A stretch of 64,000 nucleotides of DNA from Chitinophagaceae bacterium (GCA_017307755.1 JAFKGQ010000014.1:147036-211035), one strand, 5' to 3'; counted from the stretch's first letter, positions 42,810 to 51,979 are shown. The notes: generated by a model from the letters alone, not told the origin. Program-made: numbers and translations.

Positions 42810-44099
42810 CTACTTATAAAATTTCAATTCGATGATATCTCCCGGCAGGCTTAGTTTATTCCAATGAGAATGGATAGCCAATGCGGCGCCGATAGCAGTG
42901 GCCTGTGGGATGCTGGCGGCAAAAACCTCGATATGAGGGAAGGCGGCAGCCAAAAGATGCATAAAGACCTGGTTCCTTGCAAACCCGCCGTCCACAAAAA
43001 TTCTTTTGACGGTCGTCCCTTCCAGCACCAGCCGGGTAGAGGCTGCCTGATCTTTCATGATATCCCGGATCAGACGGTGATAGGCCTCTTCAAAGCTGTC
43101 ATCCGTACCTTTTTCGTGTATTAATGACACTATAGAGGCATCATAAGCTACACTATTCGCATATTGTGGATCTTTATTCCAGTGCGCCGCCAGCTTTTTT
43201 ACCTCTTGCTCATGCCGGTGGCCGGCAAAGAGACGGGAAGCTTTTACAGGACGGCCCTGGTAGCTGATATAACAGAGACAGTCTTTCTGCAGCTCGGCAA
43301 CGGTCAGTGGCTGATGATTGAAAGGGTTCATACTGATACACCAGGTGCCGGTGGAAATAAGGATGAACGGCTCCTGGAATGACTCCAGGTAGGGTATCAT
43401 GGCCGCCGAGCTGTCATGCAGCCCGATACCCGACACCACCTTTCCGACAGGCAAAACATCATCGGCGCCCCGTACTGGCGCCAATTTATCGATGATCCCC
43501 TCCCGGTATACCCATTCATGATAATGGTCCTGGGAGAAATTCCAGAGATTCGTGTGACACCCGATGCTTGTGATATCCGAATATCGCTTGCCGGTCAGCA
43601 AAAAACTCAGGTATTGAGGGAGGTGCAGGCTGCACTGGATCTGTTCGTAGAGTTCGGGCCTCTCTTCTTTTATCCGGTAAAGCTGCATGCCCGAGTTCAG
43701 ACTGCCCAGTACAGGCGAGGCGGTCAGCATGCTGAATGTTACCTCACCACCGTAAGTGTCATAGAATTTCTTTTTCAGCTCCTCCGGGTAAGGCTTGAGA
43801 TAATTGTACAAGGGAGTGACAGGCTTGCCATTCTCTCCTATATGGACAAAGCTGGCGCCGTAGGCGGAAAAATTCACAGCCCTGATATTGAAATCCTTCA
43901 GGGCAAGCGTGTCGGCATAGGAACTTTTGACCCATTCCGCCAGTTTTTCTACATTCTCGCAGGGATCTTTATCCTCATCATATGTCTCTTCAAAAGACCG
44001 GGACTGCTCCCAGACGATCTTGTAGTGCTCGTCCATCAGAAACACCTTCTTATTGGTCTTTCCTACGTCAAACAGGATGATTACGGATCTGGCAGGCAT
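42810..44099 (-). CDS. rhaB: FGGY-family carbohydrate kinase, probable L-rhamnulokinase
   Basis: A 429-residue sugar kinase of the FGGY family. N-terminal phosphate-binding loop ILFDVGKTNKKVFLMD, then FSAYGASFVH, the GCHTNLWNF segment, ISTGTWCISMNPF and the adenosine-binding FVDGGFARNQVF. It is shorter and different from E. coli RhaB (about 490 residues), but its place between rhaI and lutA makes L-rhamnulose the obvious substrate. The product is L-rhamnulose 1-phosphate. Confidence 0.85.
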   Translation of the reverse strand: MPARSVIILFDVGKTNKKVFLMDEHYKIVWEQSRSFEETYDEDKDPCENVEKLAEWVKSSYADTLALKDFNIRAVNFSAYGASFVHIGENGKPVTPLYNYLKPYPEELKKKFYDTYGGEVTFSMLTASPVLGSLNSGMQLYRIKEERPELYEQIQCSLHLPQYLSFLLTGKRYSDITSIGCHTNLWNFSQDHYHEWVYREGIIDKLAPVRGADDVLPVGKVVSGIGLHDSSAAMIPYLESFQEPFILISTGTWCISMNPFNHQPLTVAELQKDCLCYISYQGRPVKASRLFAGHRHEQEVKKLAAHWNKDPQYANSVAYDASIVSLIHEKGTDDSFEEAYHRLIRDIMKDQAASTRLVLEGTTVKRIFVDGGFARNQVFMHLLAAAFPHIEVFAASIPQATAIGAALAIHSHWNKLSLPGDIIELKFYK

Positions 44100-44109
44100 A
44101 GGCGGTTAT

Positions 44110-45384
44110 TTAAAGGCCGGTAGCCACAGTCTTGGCGCCACGTTCTTTGATCAGATGTTCCCGGACTTTTTCGCTGCGGTATAAAGCCAGCGGATCCAAT
44201 GCGCCGCCGGCACGAAGACGCGCTTCTGCTACAAGGGATCGTACGTCGGTGCGAAAACTGTCCTGCAGCGCTTCCTGCGCCGCCACCGTATCATTGGATT
44301 GCTGAGCCTCCGTCAATTTTTTCCTGTCCACGATAAGGGCCTGCGCATAGGTCAGCATGATGGCTTCCACCGACTGCAGGAGGTCTTCCAACGGGTCTTT
44401 TACATTATGCGAGGCATCTATCATCCACCCCAGATCCTTTGTGTGGTCCATTCCTCTTGCATCCATTCCTTCCACCAGCTCGTTGAAGATGAGAAAAAGC
44501 TGGTAAGGCTTGATGCTCCCGACGGTAAGGTCGTCATCCCCGTATTTAGAGTCGTTGAAGTGGAACCCGCCCAGCTTGCCTTCCATCAACAGCAAGGCTA
44601 CGATCTGTTCGATATTGGCATTGGGTAGATGATGACCAAGGTCTACCAGTGTATAGGCTTTAGGGCCCAGTTTAGAGACGTACAGCAGGGATTGTCCCCA
44701 GTCACCCACCGTGGTGGAATAGAAGTTGGGTTCAAATGCCTTGTACTCTACGAATATCTTCCAGTCAGAGGGCAGCGCGGCATATATCTGCTGAAGTCCG
44801 TCCAGCGTATTTTGGAAAGCCTTGCGGAAGTTCAGCTGGCCGGGAAAGCACGACCCGTCGGACAACCAGACCGTAAGAGCATTGGAGCCCAGTTCAATAC
44901 CATGCCGGATCACTTCGATATTGTGTTCGATGGCCTGCTGCCGTACTTCCTTTCGTACATGTTGCAGCGACCCGAATTTATAGCTGTGTTTTTGTCCCGG
45001 CTGGTCCTGGAAAGTATTCGAGTTCATCGCGTCAAATCGAAGCCCGTGTTGCGCGGCCAGTGTCCTGATGGCGGCAGCGTCCTTGGGTCTATCCCAGGGG
45101 ATATGTAGGGAGACGGCCCCGCTGCTACGGTTCAAAGCATGCAGCAATCCGATGTCCTCGATCTTTTCCTCTAGGCTGCGGGGCTCTCCCCCTCCGGAAA
45201 AACGGCCAAAGCGGGTGCCCCCCGTACCCAATGCCCAGCTGGGAATGGCTACCTGGAAGTCGATCAGCTTTTGCAGTATCTTCTCGCTGTCCTTGACACC
45301 CGCGGAAAGGAACTCGTACTTCCGCTGGTGCTCTTTTATAAGAGATTGGTTATGGGTATCGATCTTATATTTTTCGATTTGCAT
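44110..45384 (-). CDS. rhaI: L-rhamnose isomerase, RhaI (Pseudomonas stutzeri) type
   Basis: A 424-residue TIM-barrel isomerase converting L-rhamnose to L-rhamnulose. It is of the RhaI class found outside enterics: AIPSWALGTGGTRFGRF near 47-63, the metal-binding residues in KIFVEYKAFEP, TLVDLGHHLPNANIEQ and GGFHFNDSKYGDDD. The gene lies 13 bases after rhaM and 10 before the kinase gene in one leftward operon. Confidence 0.92.
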   Translation of the reverse strand: MQIEKYKIDTHNQSLIKEHQRKYEFLSAGVKDSEKILQKLIDFQVAIPSWALGTGGTRFGRFSGGGEPRSLEEKIEDIGLLHALNRSSGAVSLHIPWDRPKDAAAIRTLAAQHGLRFDAMNSNTFQDQPGQKHSYKFGSLQHVRKEVRQQAIEHNIEVIRHGIELGSNALTVWLSDGSCFPGQLNFRKAFQNTLDGLQQIYAALPSDWKIFVEYKAFEPNFYSTTVGDWGQSLLYVSKLGPKAYTLVDLGHHLPNANIEQIVALLLMEGKLGGFHFNDSKYGDDDLTVGSIKPYQLFLIFNELVEGMDARGMDHTKDLGWMIDASHNVKDPLEDLLQSVEAIMLTYAQALIVDRKKLTEAQQSNDTVAAQEALQDSFRTDVRSLVAEARLRAGGALDPLALYRSEKVREHLIKERGAKTVATGL

Positions 45385-45397
45385 ATGGTTACAATTT

Positions 45398-45712
45398 TTA
45401 AGGCATGTAAAATACTTCTTGCAACGGTTTTGTCACTGGTGAAGTGTCCGGATTCACTTCCATGATATCCTTCATATGATCCCACCATTTCCACATGATA
45501 TCCCGGGCTTTCAGCTGATCCAGTCCGGCCGGGTCTTCTATCTGAAGATAGGCGAATAACAATAAGGTTTCCTCATCTAAAAATATCGAATATTCCTTCA
45601 CCCCTACCGACTTCAGCAGGGTAGCCAGCTCGGGCCATACTGCCGCATGACGCCGTCTGTACTCGGCTTCACAGCCGGGGAAGAGTTTCATTTTAAATGC
45701 TATCCGTGTCAT
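45398..45712 (-). CDS. rhaM: L-rhamnose mutarotase
   Basis: A 104-residue mutarotase, the standard RhaM length, that interconverts alpha and beta anomers of L-rhamnose. Motifs are FKMKLFPGCEAEYRRRHAAVW at the N-terminus, the active-site Tyr/Trp patterns (EYSIFLDEET, MWKWWDHMKDIM) and LQEVFYMP at the end. The ATG at 45712 is four bases past the upstream stop and gives the correct length; an in-frame ATG at 45727 would overlap that gene. Confidence 0.93.
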   Translation of the reverse strand: MTRIAFKMKLFPGCEAEYRRRHAAVWPELATLLKSVGVKEYSIFLDEETLLLFAYLQIEDPAGLDQLKARDIMWKWWDHMKDIMEVNPDTSPVTKPLQEVFYMP

Positions 45713-45716
45713 AGGC

Positions 45717-47837
45717 TCAACGTACAAAAGCCATAGCCACCCCTCCGTCTACATTCAGTACATTTCCTGTAGACTTGTTCAGAAGGCCGCCGGTAAGTAC
45801 AAAACAGGCGTTGGCAATGTCTTCCGGTAAAATTATCTCATTTAACAATGTCCTTTTTGCATAATAAGCAGGCAGTTCCTCCACCTTGATGCCATAGGCT
45901 TTTGCACGACCTTCGGCCCAGGCGCCGGCCCATATCTTGCTGTCCGAGATGACGGCATCCGGGTTGACAGTATTGACACGGATCCTGTCGGCGCCAAGTT
46001 CGGCGGCATTCAGACGGCTGAGATGTAATTGGGCAGCCTTGGCTGACCCATAGCCCGCGTTGTTCGGTCCCGACACCAATGCGTTCTTGCTGACAATATT
46101 GATAACATCTCCGCCGGTGGCCTGTTTGCGCATCACTTCTACTCCCGCCTGTGTCACCAGGAACTGTCCTTTTACCAGGACGTCGTAGAGCAGGTCCCAG
46201 TCTTTTTCGGTATGTTCTTCAATAGGCTTGGAGATAGATAGACCCGCACAGTTCACGACAATGTCTACCCCTCCGAAAGCCAGTGCGGCAGTCTGGTAAG
46301 CACGACGGATCGTGTCGGCCGCCGTGACGTCGAGTACTTCTGCGGCATATACATCACGGCCATATTGTTTTTGGAATTCCTGTTTGGCACTTTCCAGGCG
46401 TTGGGCGTCATTGTCGTTGATGATCACACAAGCGCCCTCATCCGCAAATTTCTTTGCGATGGCCTTTCCGATCCCCCCCGCACTGCCGGTGACCAGAGCG
46501 ATCCTCCCGGACAGGGCCTTGGGTTTGGGCATCCGCTGCAGCTTGGCTTCTTCAAGGAGCCAATATTCAATATTAAAGGCTTCTTGCCGGGGTAGGGACG
46601 TATAGGAAGATACGGCTTCCGCTCCCTTCATCACATTGATGGCGTTGATATAGAACTCTGCAGCTACCCTGGCCGTTTGCTTGTCCTTGGAAAAGGTGAA
46701 CATCCCTATGCCGGGGTAAAGGATAACGACAGGATTTGGGTCACGCATAGCCGGGCTATTGGGGTGCTTGCAGGTGTCGTAATACCCGGCATACATCTGC
46801 CGGTAGTTTTCAAACTGCGGCGCCAGCTTCTCCTTTATTTTTTTTACGTCTCCAAGATCTTCCGTAACGCTGAGGTCCAGCACCAATGGACTGATCTTGG
46901 TCCGGAGAAAATGGTCGGGACAGCTGGTACCCATGGGCGCCAGTCTGGCCAGATCATTGGAGTTGATAAATTCCAGCACCCGCTCATCGTCCGTAAAATG
47001 ACCGATCATTTTTGTCTTTGAAGAACAGAAACCCCTCAGCACAGGCGCCAGTGCCGCGGCTTTTGCAATACGATCTTCCTTAGGAGCGGCCTTAATTTTT
47101 TCACCGCCGAATACAGGCCTTTTCTTCCCGATGTGATCTTCCAGATACTGAGCACAGGTTTCTATCACCTCCAGGGTATTGATATAGCTCTCGTAAGCGG
47201 TATTGCCCCAGGTGAACAGACCATGGGACCCCAGCATGATCCCGCGGATACCGGGATTCTCATCCAGACATTTCTTCAGCTTGAGCCCCAGGTCGAAACC
47301 GGGACGCTGCCATTCCACCCAACCAATCTTTCCACCAAACAGCTCCTGTGTGATCTTCTTGCCATCTCTCGCCGCAGCAATAGCGATCGCCGCGTCCGGA
47401 TGCAGGTGATCGATATGCGCAAAAGGCAGGAACCCATGCAGAGGAGTATCGATGGAAGGAGCTTTGGAACTGAGATCATAAATGCAATGATTGAACAACT
47501 CTACCATCTCATCCTCGAACTCAAGCCCCCGGTAAACATTTTTCAGACTGAGCAGCCTGTCCACATACAAGGCGGCCAGCCCGCTACGCTTCAAAGTCCC
47601 CAGGTCGCCGCCCGATCCTTTTACCCACATTACTTCGGTGGACTTCCCCGTAAGAGGATCCTTAGCTGTAGTCTTACAGGAAGTATTACCCCCTCCGTAA
47701 TTGGTGAGCCGTAAGTCGGCGCCAAGCAGGTTACTACGGTATATCAATAATGCCACTTCATCCCCGGCCAGCGCAGCTGCCTCTTTTTCATTCCATAAAT
47801 AGCTGACGTGCTTAAATTGCTTCGTTGTAACAGACAT
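45717..47837 (-). CDS. bifunctional rhamnulose-1-phosphate aldolase / L-lactaldehyde dehydrogenase
   Basis: A 706-residue fusion, described in the literature as RhaEW or YuxG type. The N-terminal class II aldolase domain (about 1-430; LTNYGGGNTSCK, GSHGLFTWGN) splits L-rhamnulose 1-phosphate into DHAP and L-lactaldehyde. The C-terminal short-chain dehydrogenase domain (about 440-706; ALVTGSAGGIGKAIA, NCAGLSIS, catalytic Y in AGYGSAKAAQ) oxidises lactaldehyde to L-lactate. The lutABC genes downstream then take lactate to pyruvate. Second gene of the operon, after rhaT. Confidence 0.93.
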   Translation of the reverse strand: MSVTTKQFKHVSYLWNEKEAAALAGDEVALLIYRSNLLGADLRLTNYGGGNTSCKTTAKDPLTGKSTEVMWVKGSGGDLGTLKRSGLAALYVDRLLSLKNVYRGLEFEDEMVELFNHCIYDLSSKAPSIDTPLHGFLPFAHIDHLHPDAAIAIAAARDGKKITQELFGGKIGWVEWQRPGFDLGLKLKKCLDENPGIRGIMLGSHGLFTWGNTAYESYINTLEVIETCAQYLEDHIGKKRPVFGGEKIKAAPKEDRIAKAAALAPVLRGFCSSKTKMIGHFTDDERVLEFINSNDLARLAPMGTSCPDHFLRTKISPLVLDLSVTEDLGDVKKIKEKLAPQFENYRQMYAGYYDTCKHPNSPAMRDPNPVVILYPGIGMFTFSKDKQTARVAAEFYINAINVMKGAEAVSSYTSLPRQEAFNIEYWLLEEAKLQRMPKPKALSGRIALVTGSAGGIGKAIAKKFADEGACVIINDNDAQRLESAKQEFQKQYGRDVYAAEVLDVTAADTIRRAYQTAALAFGGVDIVVNCAGLSISKPIEEHTEKDWDLLYDVLVKGQFLVTQAGVEVMRKQATGGDVINIVSKNALVSGPNNAGYGSAKAAQLHLSRLNAAELGADRIRVNTVNPDAVISDSKIWAGAWAEGRAKAYGIKVEELPAYYAKRTLLNEIILPEDIANACFVLTGGLLNKSTGNVLNVDGGVAMAFVR

Positions 47838-47855
47838 ATGATTCGCTTTGTAATT

Positions 47856-48935
47856 TTATTTTAATGAGTTCCCATACCCCACCAGGATCACCGACAGGAG
47901 AATAGCGACGATACCCGTTGTGATCGTAACACGCGTCTTCCCGCTTACCCCCTTCCATTCCTTTAAAGCAACGCCCCACAAATTTGCGACCAGGATAATA
48001 AATGCCATATGTAATATCCATGAGCTGGCCCCATTACCCAGTCTGCTCTCTCCCATTCCGTAAAAGAAGAATTGCAGGAACCATATCGTGCCGGCCAGCG
48101 CAGCAAAAAAGTAGTTGTTCGCCAGTGGCGTCTTTTTGTTCGTATAATCACCAAAGGATTTGTTCTTCGCATTCAGGACCATACACCAGACAAAATTCGT
48201 AGTGAGCCCGCCCCAGAGCAACACGATATAGGTTACGTTATTTTGATACAGGAAGTTCGTCGTGGCATCAGGATGAGACGATTTCCAGAAGCCATTAGCC
48301 ATTTCAGCCATCGGCCCGCCCGCTTCGATACCATAATTAAAACAGGCGCTGAGGATACCGGAAATGGTACATACCACCAATCCTTTCATCAGGTTGAACT
48401 CCTTGATGCTTTCTTTTTTCTTTTCCTCCGGCAGCTCTCTCTCTTTCAATACGCCCGCACGTCCGCAAATGTAGATCCCAAGTAGACAAAGGACCACCCC
48501 CGCCAACACGATACGCCCCCATGAAGTAGTGAGCAGTTCGTTTAAAGTGGTCTTCCCGGGTGTGGGGACAAAATTGTAATAGATGGAAGGAACAAGAGCC
48601 CCAAATGCGGAAGTAAAACCCAGTAACACCGAATTCCCCAGCGACATGCCGAGATAGCGCATGCCTAATCCATACATCAATCCCCCTATTCCCCATAAGA
48701 TCCCCCAGAAAAAGGTCCATCCCAATGTTGCACCGGAAGTCGCCGAAATGATCTCCGAAAAATGCGGTACTGTAAGCCAGGCTGCCAATGGTGGGACGAT
48801 CAGCCAGGAGAAAAGACCGCCGATGATCCAATAACTTTCCCAGGCCCAACCCTTCACTTTTTTGTATGGGATATAAAAAGAGCCGGAAGCAAAGCCGCCG
48901 ATGAAATGGAAAATGATACCAAAGATTACTTGCAT
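47856..48935 (-). CDS. rhaT: L-rhamnose/proton symporter
   Basis: A 359-residue inner-membrane transporter of the RhaT family with about ten helices. Typical stretches are FASGSFYIPYKKVKGWAWES, the GGLMYGLGMRYLGMSLGNS motif and the late FLQFFFYGMGESRLG. It is the first gene of the rhamnose operon; the 169-base gap upstream holds a direct repeat (49006-49022) and the palindrome at 49062. Imports L-rhamnose with a proton. Confidence 0.93.
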   Translation of the reverse strand: MQVIFGIIFHFIGGFASGSFYIPYKKVKGWAWESYWIIGGLFSWLIVPPLAAWLTVPHFSEIISATSGATLGWTFFWGILWGIGGLMYGLGMRYLGMSLGNSVLLGFTSAFGALVPSIYYNFVPTPGKTTLNELLTTSWGRIVLAGVVLCLLGIYICGRAGVLKERELPEEKKKESIKEFNLMKGLVVCTISGILSACFNYGIEAGGPMAEMANGFWKSSHPDATTNFLYQNNVTYIVLLWGGLTTNFVWCMVLNAKNKSFGDYTNKKTPLANNYFFAALAGTIWFLQFFFYGMGESRLGNGASSWILHMAFIILVANLWGVALKEWKGVSGKTRVTITTGIVAILLSVILVGYGNSLK

Positions 48936-49005
48936 GGATTAATATGATTTTTCAATATGGCTACAATATAGATTTTGTAAATGTAAAACGGAATCACCGT
49001 TGAGC

Positions 49006-49022
49006 TGTCATGCACTGTCATG
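49006..49022. promoter_or_regulatory. direct repeat TGTCATG-N3-TGTCATG upstream of rhaT
   Basis: Two copies of TGTCATG ten bases apart, one helical turn, about 70-90 bases upstream of the rhaT start. The spacing suits a protein binding side by side on one face, for example a rhamnose-operon regulator. Seen only once in the window. Confidence 0.3.
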
Positions 49023-49061
49023 TGTAATGCTACAATTCTCATTAATAAATTTTGAAAATTC

Positions 49062-49082
49062 ATTACTAATATTATTAGTAAT
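49062..49082. promoter_or_regulatory. perfect inverted repeat ATTACTAAT-ATT-ATTAGTAAT upstream of the DUF1016 nuclease gene
   Basis: Nine-base perfect arms, 3-base spacer, 22 bases before the ATG at 49105. Its core TACTAA-N5-TTAGTA (49064-49080) equals that at 5001-5017 before the ATPase-nuclease gene. Likely operator of a shared regulator. Confidence 0.5.
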
Positions 49083-49104
49083 TTTATTGCCTTAAATCTA
49101 ACTT

Positions 49105-50109
49105 ATGAATAAGCAATATATCCGGCTCATCGCTGATCTCAAACAAAGCATTATCCAAAGCAGATATGTAGCCGCCAGGCTGGCTAATAAAGAACAGTTG
49201 TTACTTTACTTTAAGACAGGTAAGATGCTATCGGAAAAAATAGCGGCGGAGAAATGGGGTGTAAAAGTTCTTGAGAAAATAGCTGAAGATTTACAGAAAC
49301 AGTTACCAGGGTTACGTGGGTTTTCTTTCAGAAACCTAAAGAACATGAAGCAATTTTATTCTGAATATCAATCAATTATGTTTAGGCAGTCACTGACTGC
49401 CCAATTACGAAACATTCATAAATCTGAGAACCCACCAATTATGCCGCCAGCAACGGCAGAATTACCTAAGATACCAGAGACGTTTTTCAATATTTCTTTT
49501 ACCCATCATATGCTTATTCTCAACAAATGCAAAACGCTTGAAGAAAGGTCTTTCTACATCTCCCAAGCCGCCACCCATTTCTGGTCTGTAACTACCCTGG
49601 AACATCACATCGGATCCAACCTGTTTCGCAACCAGGGCAAACTTCCCAACAACTTCGACAAAACCCTCTCTTCAGACTTGAAACCCTCCGCCCTTCAAAT
49701 ATTTCAGGACGAATACCTTTTCGATTTTATCACTAGCCAGGAAGACGATGAACGTGTGGTAGAAGGAGAGATCATTTCCAACATTCGAAATGCAATAATG
49801 TCCCTGGGTCAGGGCTTCTCCTTCATCTCCAATCAATACCGTCTCGAACTCGACGGAGAAGAATTCTTTATAGACCTCCTGTTCTTCAACCGTCACCTCC
49901 GTTGCCTGATCGCCTTTGAATTAAAAAGAGGAAAATTCAAACCCGAATACGCCGGTCAGCTCAACTTCTACCTGAATGTCCTGGATGAAAAAGTAAAGCT
50001 GACAGATGAAAACCCCTCCATCGGCATCATCCTTTGCAAAGAAAAAAGCAACACAATAGTCGAATTCGCAGTAAAGACCATCGACAAGGCCATGGGCGTC
50101 GCCACCTAA
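49105..50109 (+). CDS. DUF1016/YhcG-family PD-(D/E)xK nuclease protein
   Basis: A 334-residue protein of the YhcG/DUF1016 family. N-terminal winged-helix-like DUF1016 part (about 8-165; LPGLRGFSFRNLKNMKQFY) and C-terminal PD-(D/E)xK nuclease with D257 in EEFFIDLLFF, E272-L-K274 in IAFELKRG and Q285 in AGQLNFYL. Family members occur in mobile and defence contexts; some relate to DNA or RNA processing, so the exact role is open. The first half of the gene is AT-rich compared with both neighbours, a sign of horizontal acquisition. It lies between the rhamnose and uronate operons and ends 4 bases into a convergent gene. Confidence 0.85.
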   Translation: MNKQYIRLIADLKQSIIQSRYVAARLANKEQLLLYFKTGKMLSEKIAAEKWGVKVLEKIAEDLQKQLPGLRGFSFRNLKNMKQFYSEYQSIMFRQSLTAQLRNIHKSENPPIMPPATAELPKIPETFFNISFTHHMLILNKCKTLEERSFYISQAATHFWSVTTLEHHIGSNLFRNQGKLPNNFDKTLSSDLKPSALQIFQDEYLFDFITSQEDDERVVEGEIISNIRNAIMSLGQGFSFISNQYRLELDGEEFFIDLLFFNRHLRCLIAFELKRGKFKPEYAGQLNFYLNVLDEKVKLTDENPSIGIILCKEKSNTIVEFAVKTIDKAMGVAT

Positions 50110-50564
50110 GGCGCCGGCACTACCTTCACCGCCTGCCTCGCCAGCAGCCTCCACTCCCCCTTTTCCTTCTGCCACACAAGCAAGATCGAAAGATTCACAT
50201 GCCCCGGCTTCCCCCCATCATTCGTATCCGCGGATAAAAGATGACGTACGATCGCCGTCCTATCCACGATCTTTATACTTTGCTCGCTGAGACTGATGTT
50301 GACAAAATCCGACTTCCCGCTGGTGAATGCCTCTATAAACTCCGTTTGGTTTTGCAGCATCCCGTTGGAATGCCCATAGCTCAGCTGGGGCATTGTCAAC
50401 TTTTCCAATGTAGCTTTATCGGGGTCGATCATCGCTTTGCGCAAGGCTTCCACCGCCGCAGACACCGCCTTCTCATCCTTTCCCTGTTCGACAGGCGCCC
50501 CTCCCTGGGCCATGATACCGCCCGATAATACAGTAACCAGTGACATCATCAATAAGGATCTCAT
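50106..50564 (-). CDS. exported NTF2-like (SnoaL/DUF4440) protein
   Basis: A 152-residue protein with a signal peptide (MRSLLMMSLVTVLSGGIMAQ) and an NTF2-like fold: KAVSAAVEALRKAMIDPDK, the LSYGHSNGMLQNQTEFIEAF pattern and VWQKEKGEWRLLARQAVKV at the end. Members are often found beside sugar-degradation genes in Bacteroidota, role unknown. It follows the sugar-porter gene by 29 bases and is the last gene of the uronate operon. Confidence 0.8.
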   Translation of the reverse strand: MRSLLMMSLVTVLSGGIMAQGGAPVEQGKDEKAVSAAVEALRKAMIDPDKATLEKLTMPQLSYGHSNGMLQNQTEFIEAFTSGKSDFVNISLSEQSIKIVDRTAIVRHLLSADTNDGGKPGHVNLSILLVWQKEKGEWRLLARQAVKVVPAP

Positions 50565-50593
50565 ACGAATTATAATTTAAATTTGATAGAATC

Positions 50594-51928
50594 TTACGCA
50601 ATACCCAGCTCTTTCTGAATATCCTCCAATGTCCTTCCCTTTGTCTCCGGCAATACCCTCCAGACAAATATCAGCTGTATAAACATCATGATGCTATAAA
50701 ATACAAATGAATAGTACCCCCCGTTACTGCTTCCTTCCACGATGATAGGGAATGTCCATGAAATGATAGCCGCCATGATCCAGTGAGTCGAGCTGCCCAG
50801 CGATCCCCCCTGGCTGCGGACAGAGTTGGGGAATATCTCGGAAATAAACACCCAGATGACTGCACCTTGCGAAAAAGCAAAGAACGCAATAAAACCAACA
50901 AGATACACCAGCACCAGGCCTCCACCCGCCCCCTGCTTGAAAGCATAAGCCGTCAATCCTAAAAATAAGGTCATCCCGATGGAACCTATCAGCAATAATT
51001 TTTTCCTGCCAAATTTATCTATCACCGTCATGGCCAATAAAGTAAAAAACAGATTGGCCGCACCCACATAAACAGACTGTAAAAAAGAATCATTCTTATC
51101 AAACCCCGCCATCTCAAAAATACGAGGCGCGTAATACAGGATGGCATTGATCCCCGAAAGCTGATTGAACATCGCCAGCAAAACAGCGTAGATGATGGGC
51201 TTGGTGTACCGCTTTTGGAACAATGGCTCCTTATGTTCTCCCGGCGCTCCATCCTGTTCATGCAATGACTGGCGGATAGCAGCGATCGCCCCCTGCACGT
51301 TCGGTTCGCCGATCTTCTGCATCACGGGAGCTGCCTGATCGGCAAATCCATTGATCACCAGCCAGCGGGGGCTCTCAGGGATAGCGCGCAGCAATACCCA
51401 GAAAAGCACTGCCGGCACGATCATAACACCCAGCATCCAGCGCCATGCATTATCTCCCAGGTCTTTCAAAAGGAAATTCGTAAGAAAAGCCACCATGATT
51501 CCCAGTACAATATTCACCTGGAAAGACCCTGCCAGCCGGCCTCGCAGCTTCGCCGGAGCTATTTCTGAAATATACATGGGAGCCACCACGGATGAAGCGC
51601 CCACGGCCACCCCTCCGACGACCCGGAAAAAGATGAACGATATCCAGGCTGACACAGAAGCGCAGCCGACAGCAGCAATGATAAAGAGGACGGCGATCAC
51701 TTGCAGCACTTTCTTACGCCCATATTTCTTTGCAGGGATGCTGGCGATCATCGAACCTATGATGGTCCCCAGCAGACTGGATGCCACCGTAAATCCCTGA
51801 GCAAAAGAGCTCAGCGACCATATCCTTTCTAATGTTTTTTCCGCCCCGGAGATCACCACAGTTTCAAATCCAAATAAAAAGCCACCAAGGGCGGCAATGA
51901 GGGCAATACGAACGGGGTATGACAGCAT
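50594..51928 (-). CDS. sugar porter family MFS transporter
   Basis: A 444-residue, twelve-helix symporter of the XylE/GLUT type. Signatures are ISEIAPAKLRGRLAG after helix 4, PESPRWLVING after helix 6, QLSGINAILYYAPRIFE in helix 7 and PETKGRTLEDIQ at the end. Substrate not readable from sequence; a monosaccharide released from the same glycan is likely. Second transporter of the uronate operon. Confidence 0.9.
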   Translation of the reverse strand: MLSYPVRIALIAALGGFLFGFETVVISGAEKTLERIWSLSSFAQGFTVASSLLGTIIGSMIASIPAKKYGRKKVLQVIAVLFIIAAVGCASVSAWISFIFFRVVGGVAVGASSVVAPMYISEIAPAKLRGRLAGSFQVNIVLGIMVAFLTNFLLKDLGDNAWRWMLGVMIVPAVLFWVLLRAIPESPRWLVINGFADQAAPVMQKIGEPNVQGAIAAIRQSLHEQDGAPGEHKEPLFQKRYTKPIIYAVLLAMFNQLSGINAILYYAPRIFEMAGFDKNDSFLQSVYVGAANLFFTLLAMTVIDKFGRKKLLLIGSIGMTLFLGLTAYAFKQGAGGGLVLVYLVGFIAFFAFSQGAVIWVFISEIFPNSVRSQGGSLGSSTHWIMAAIISWTFPIIVEGSSNGGYYSFVFYSIMMFIQLIFVWRVLPETKGRTLEDIQKELGIA

Positions 51929-51979
51929 GTTAGACGATTTGTTGATCCACCGAAAATAACATTAATTTCGATATCCTTT

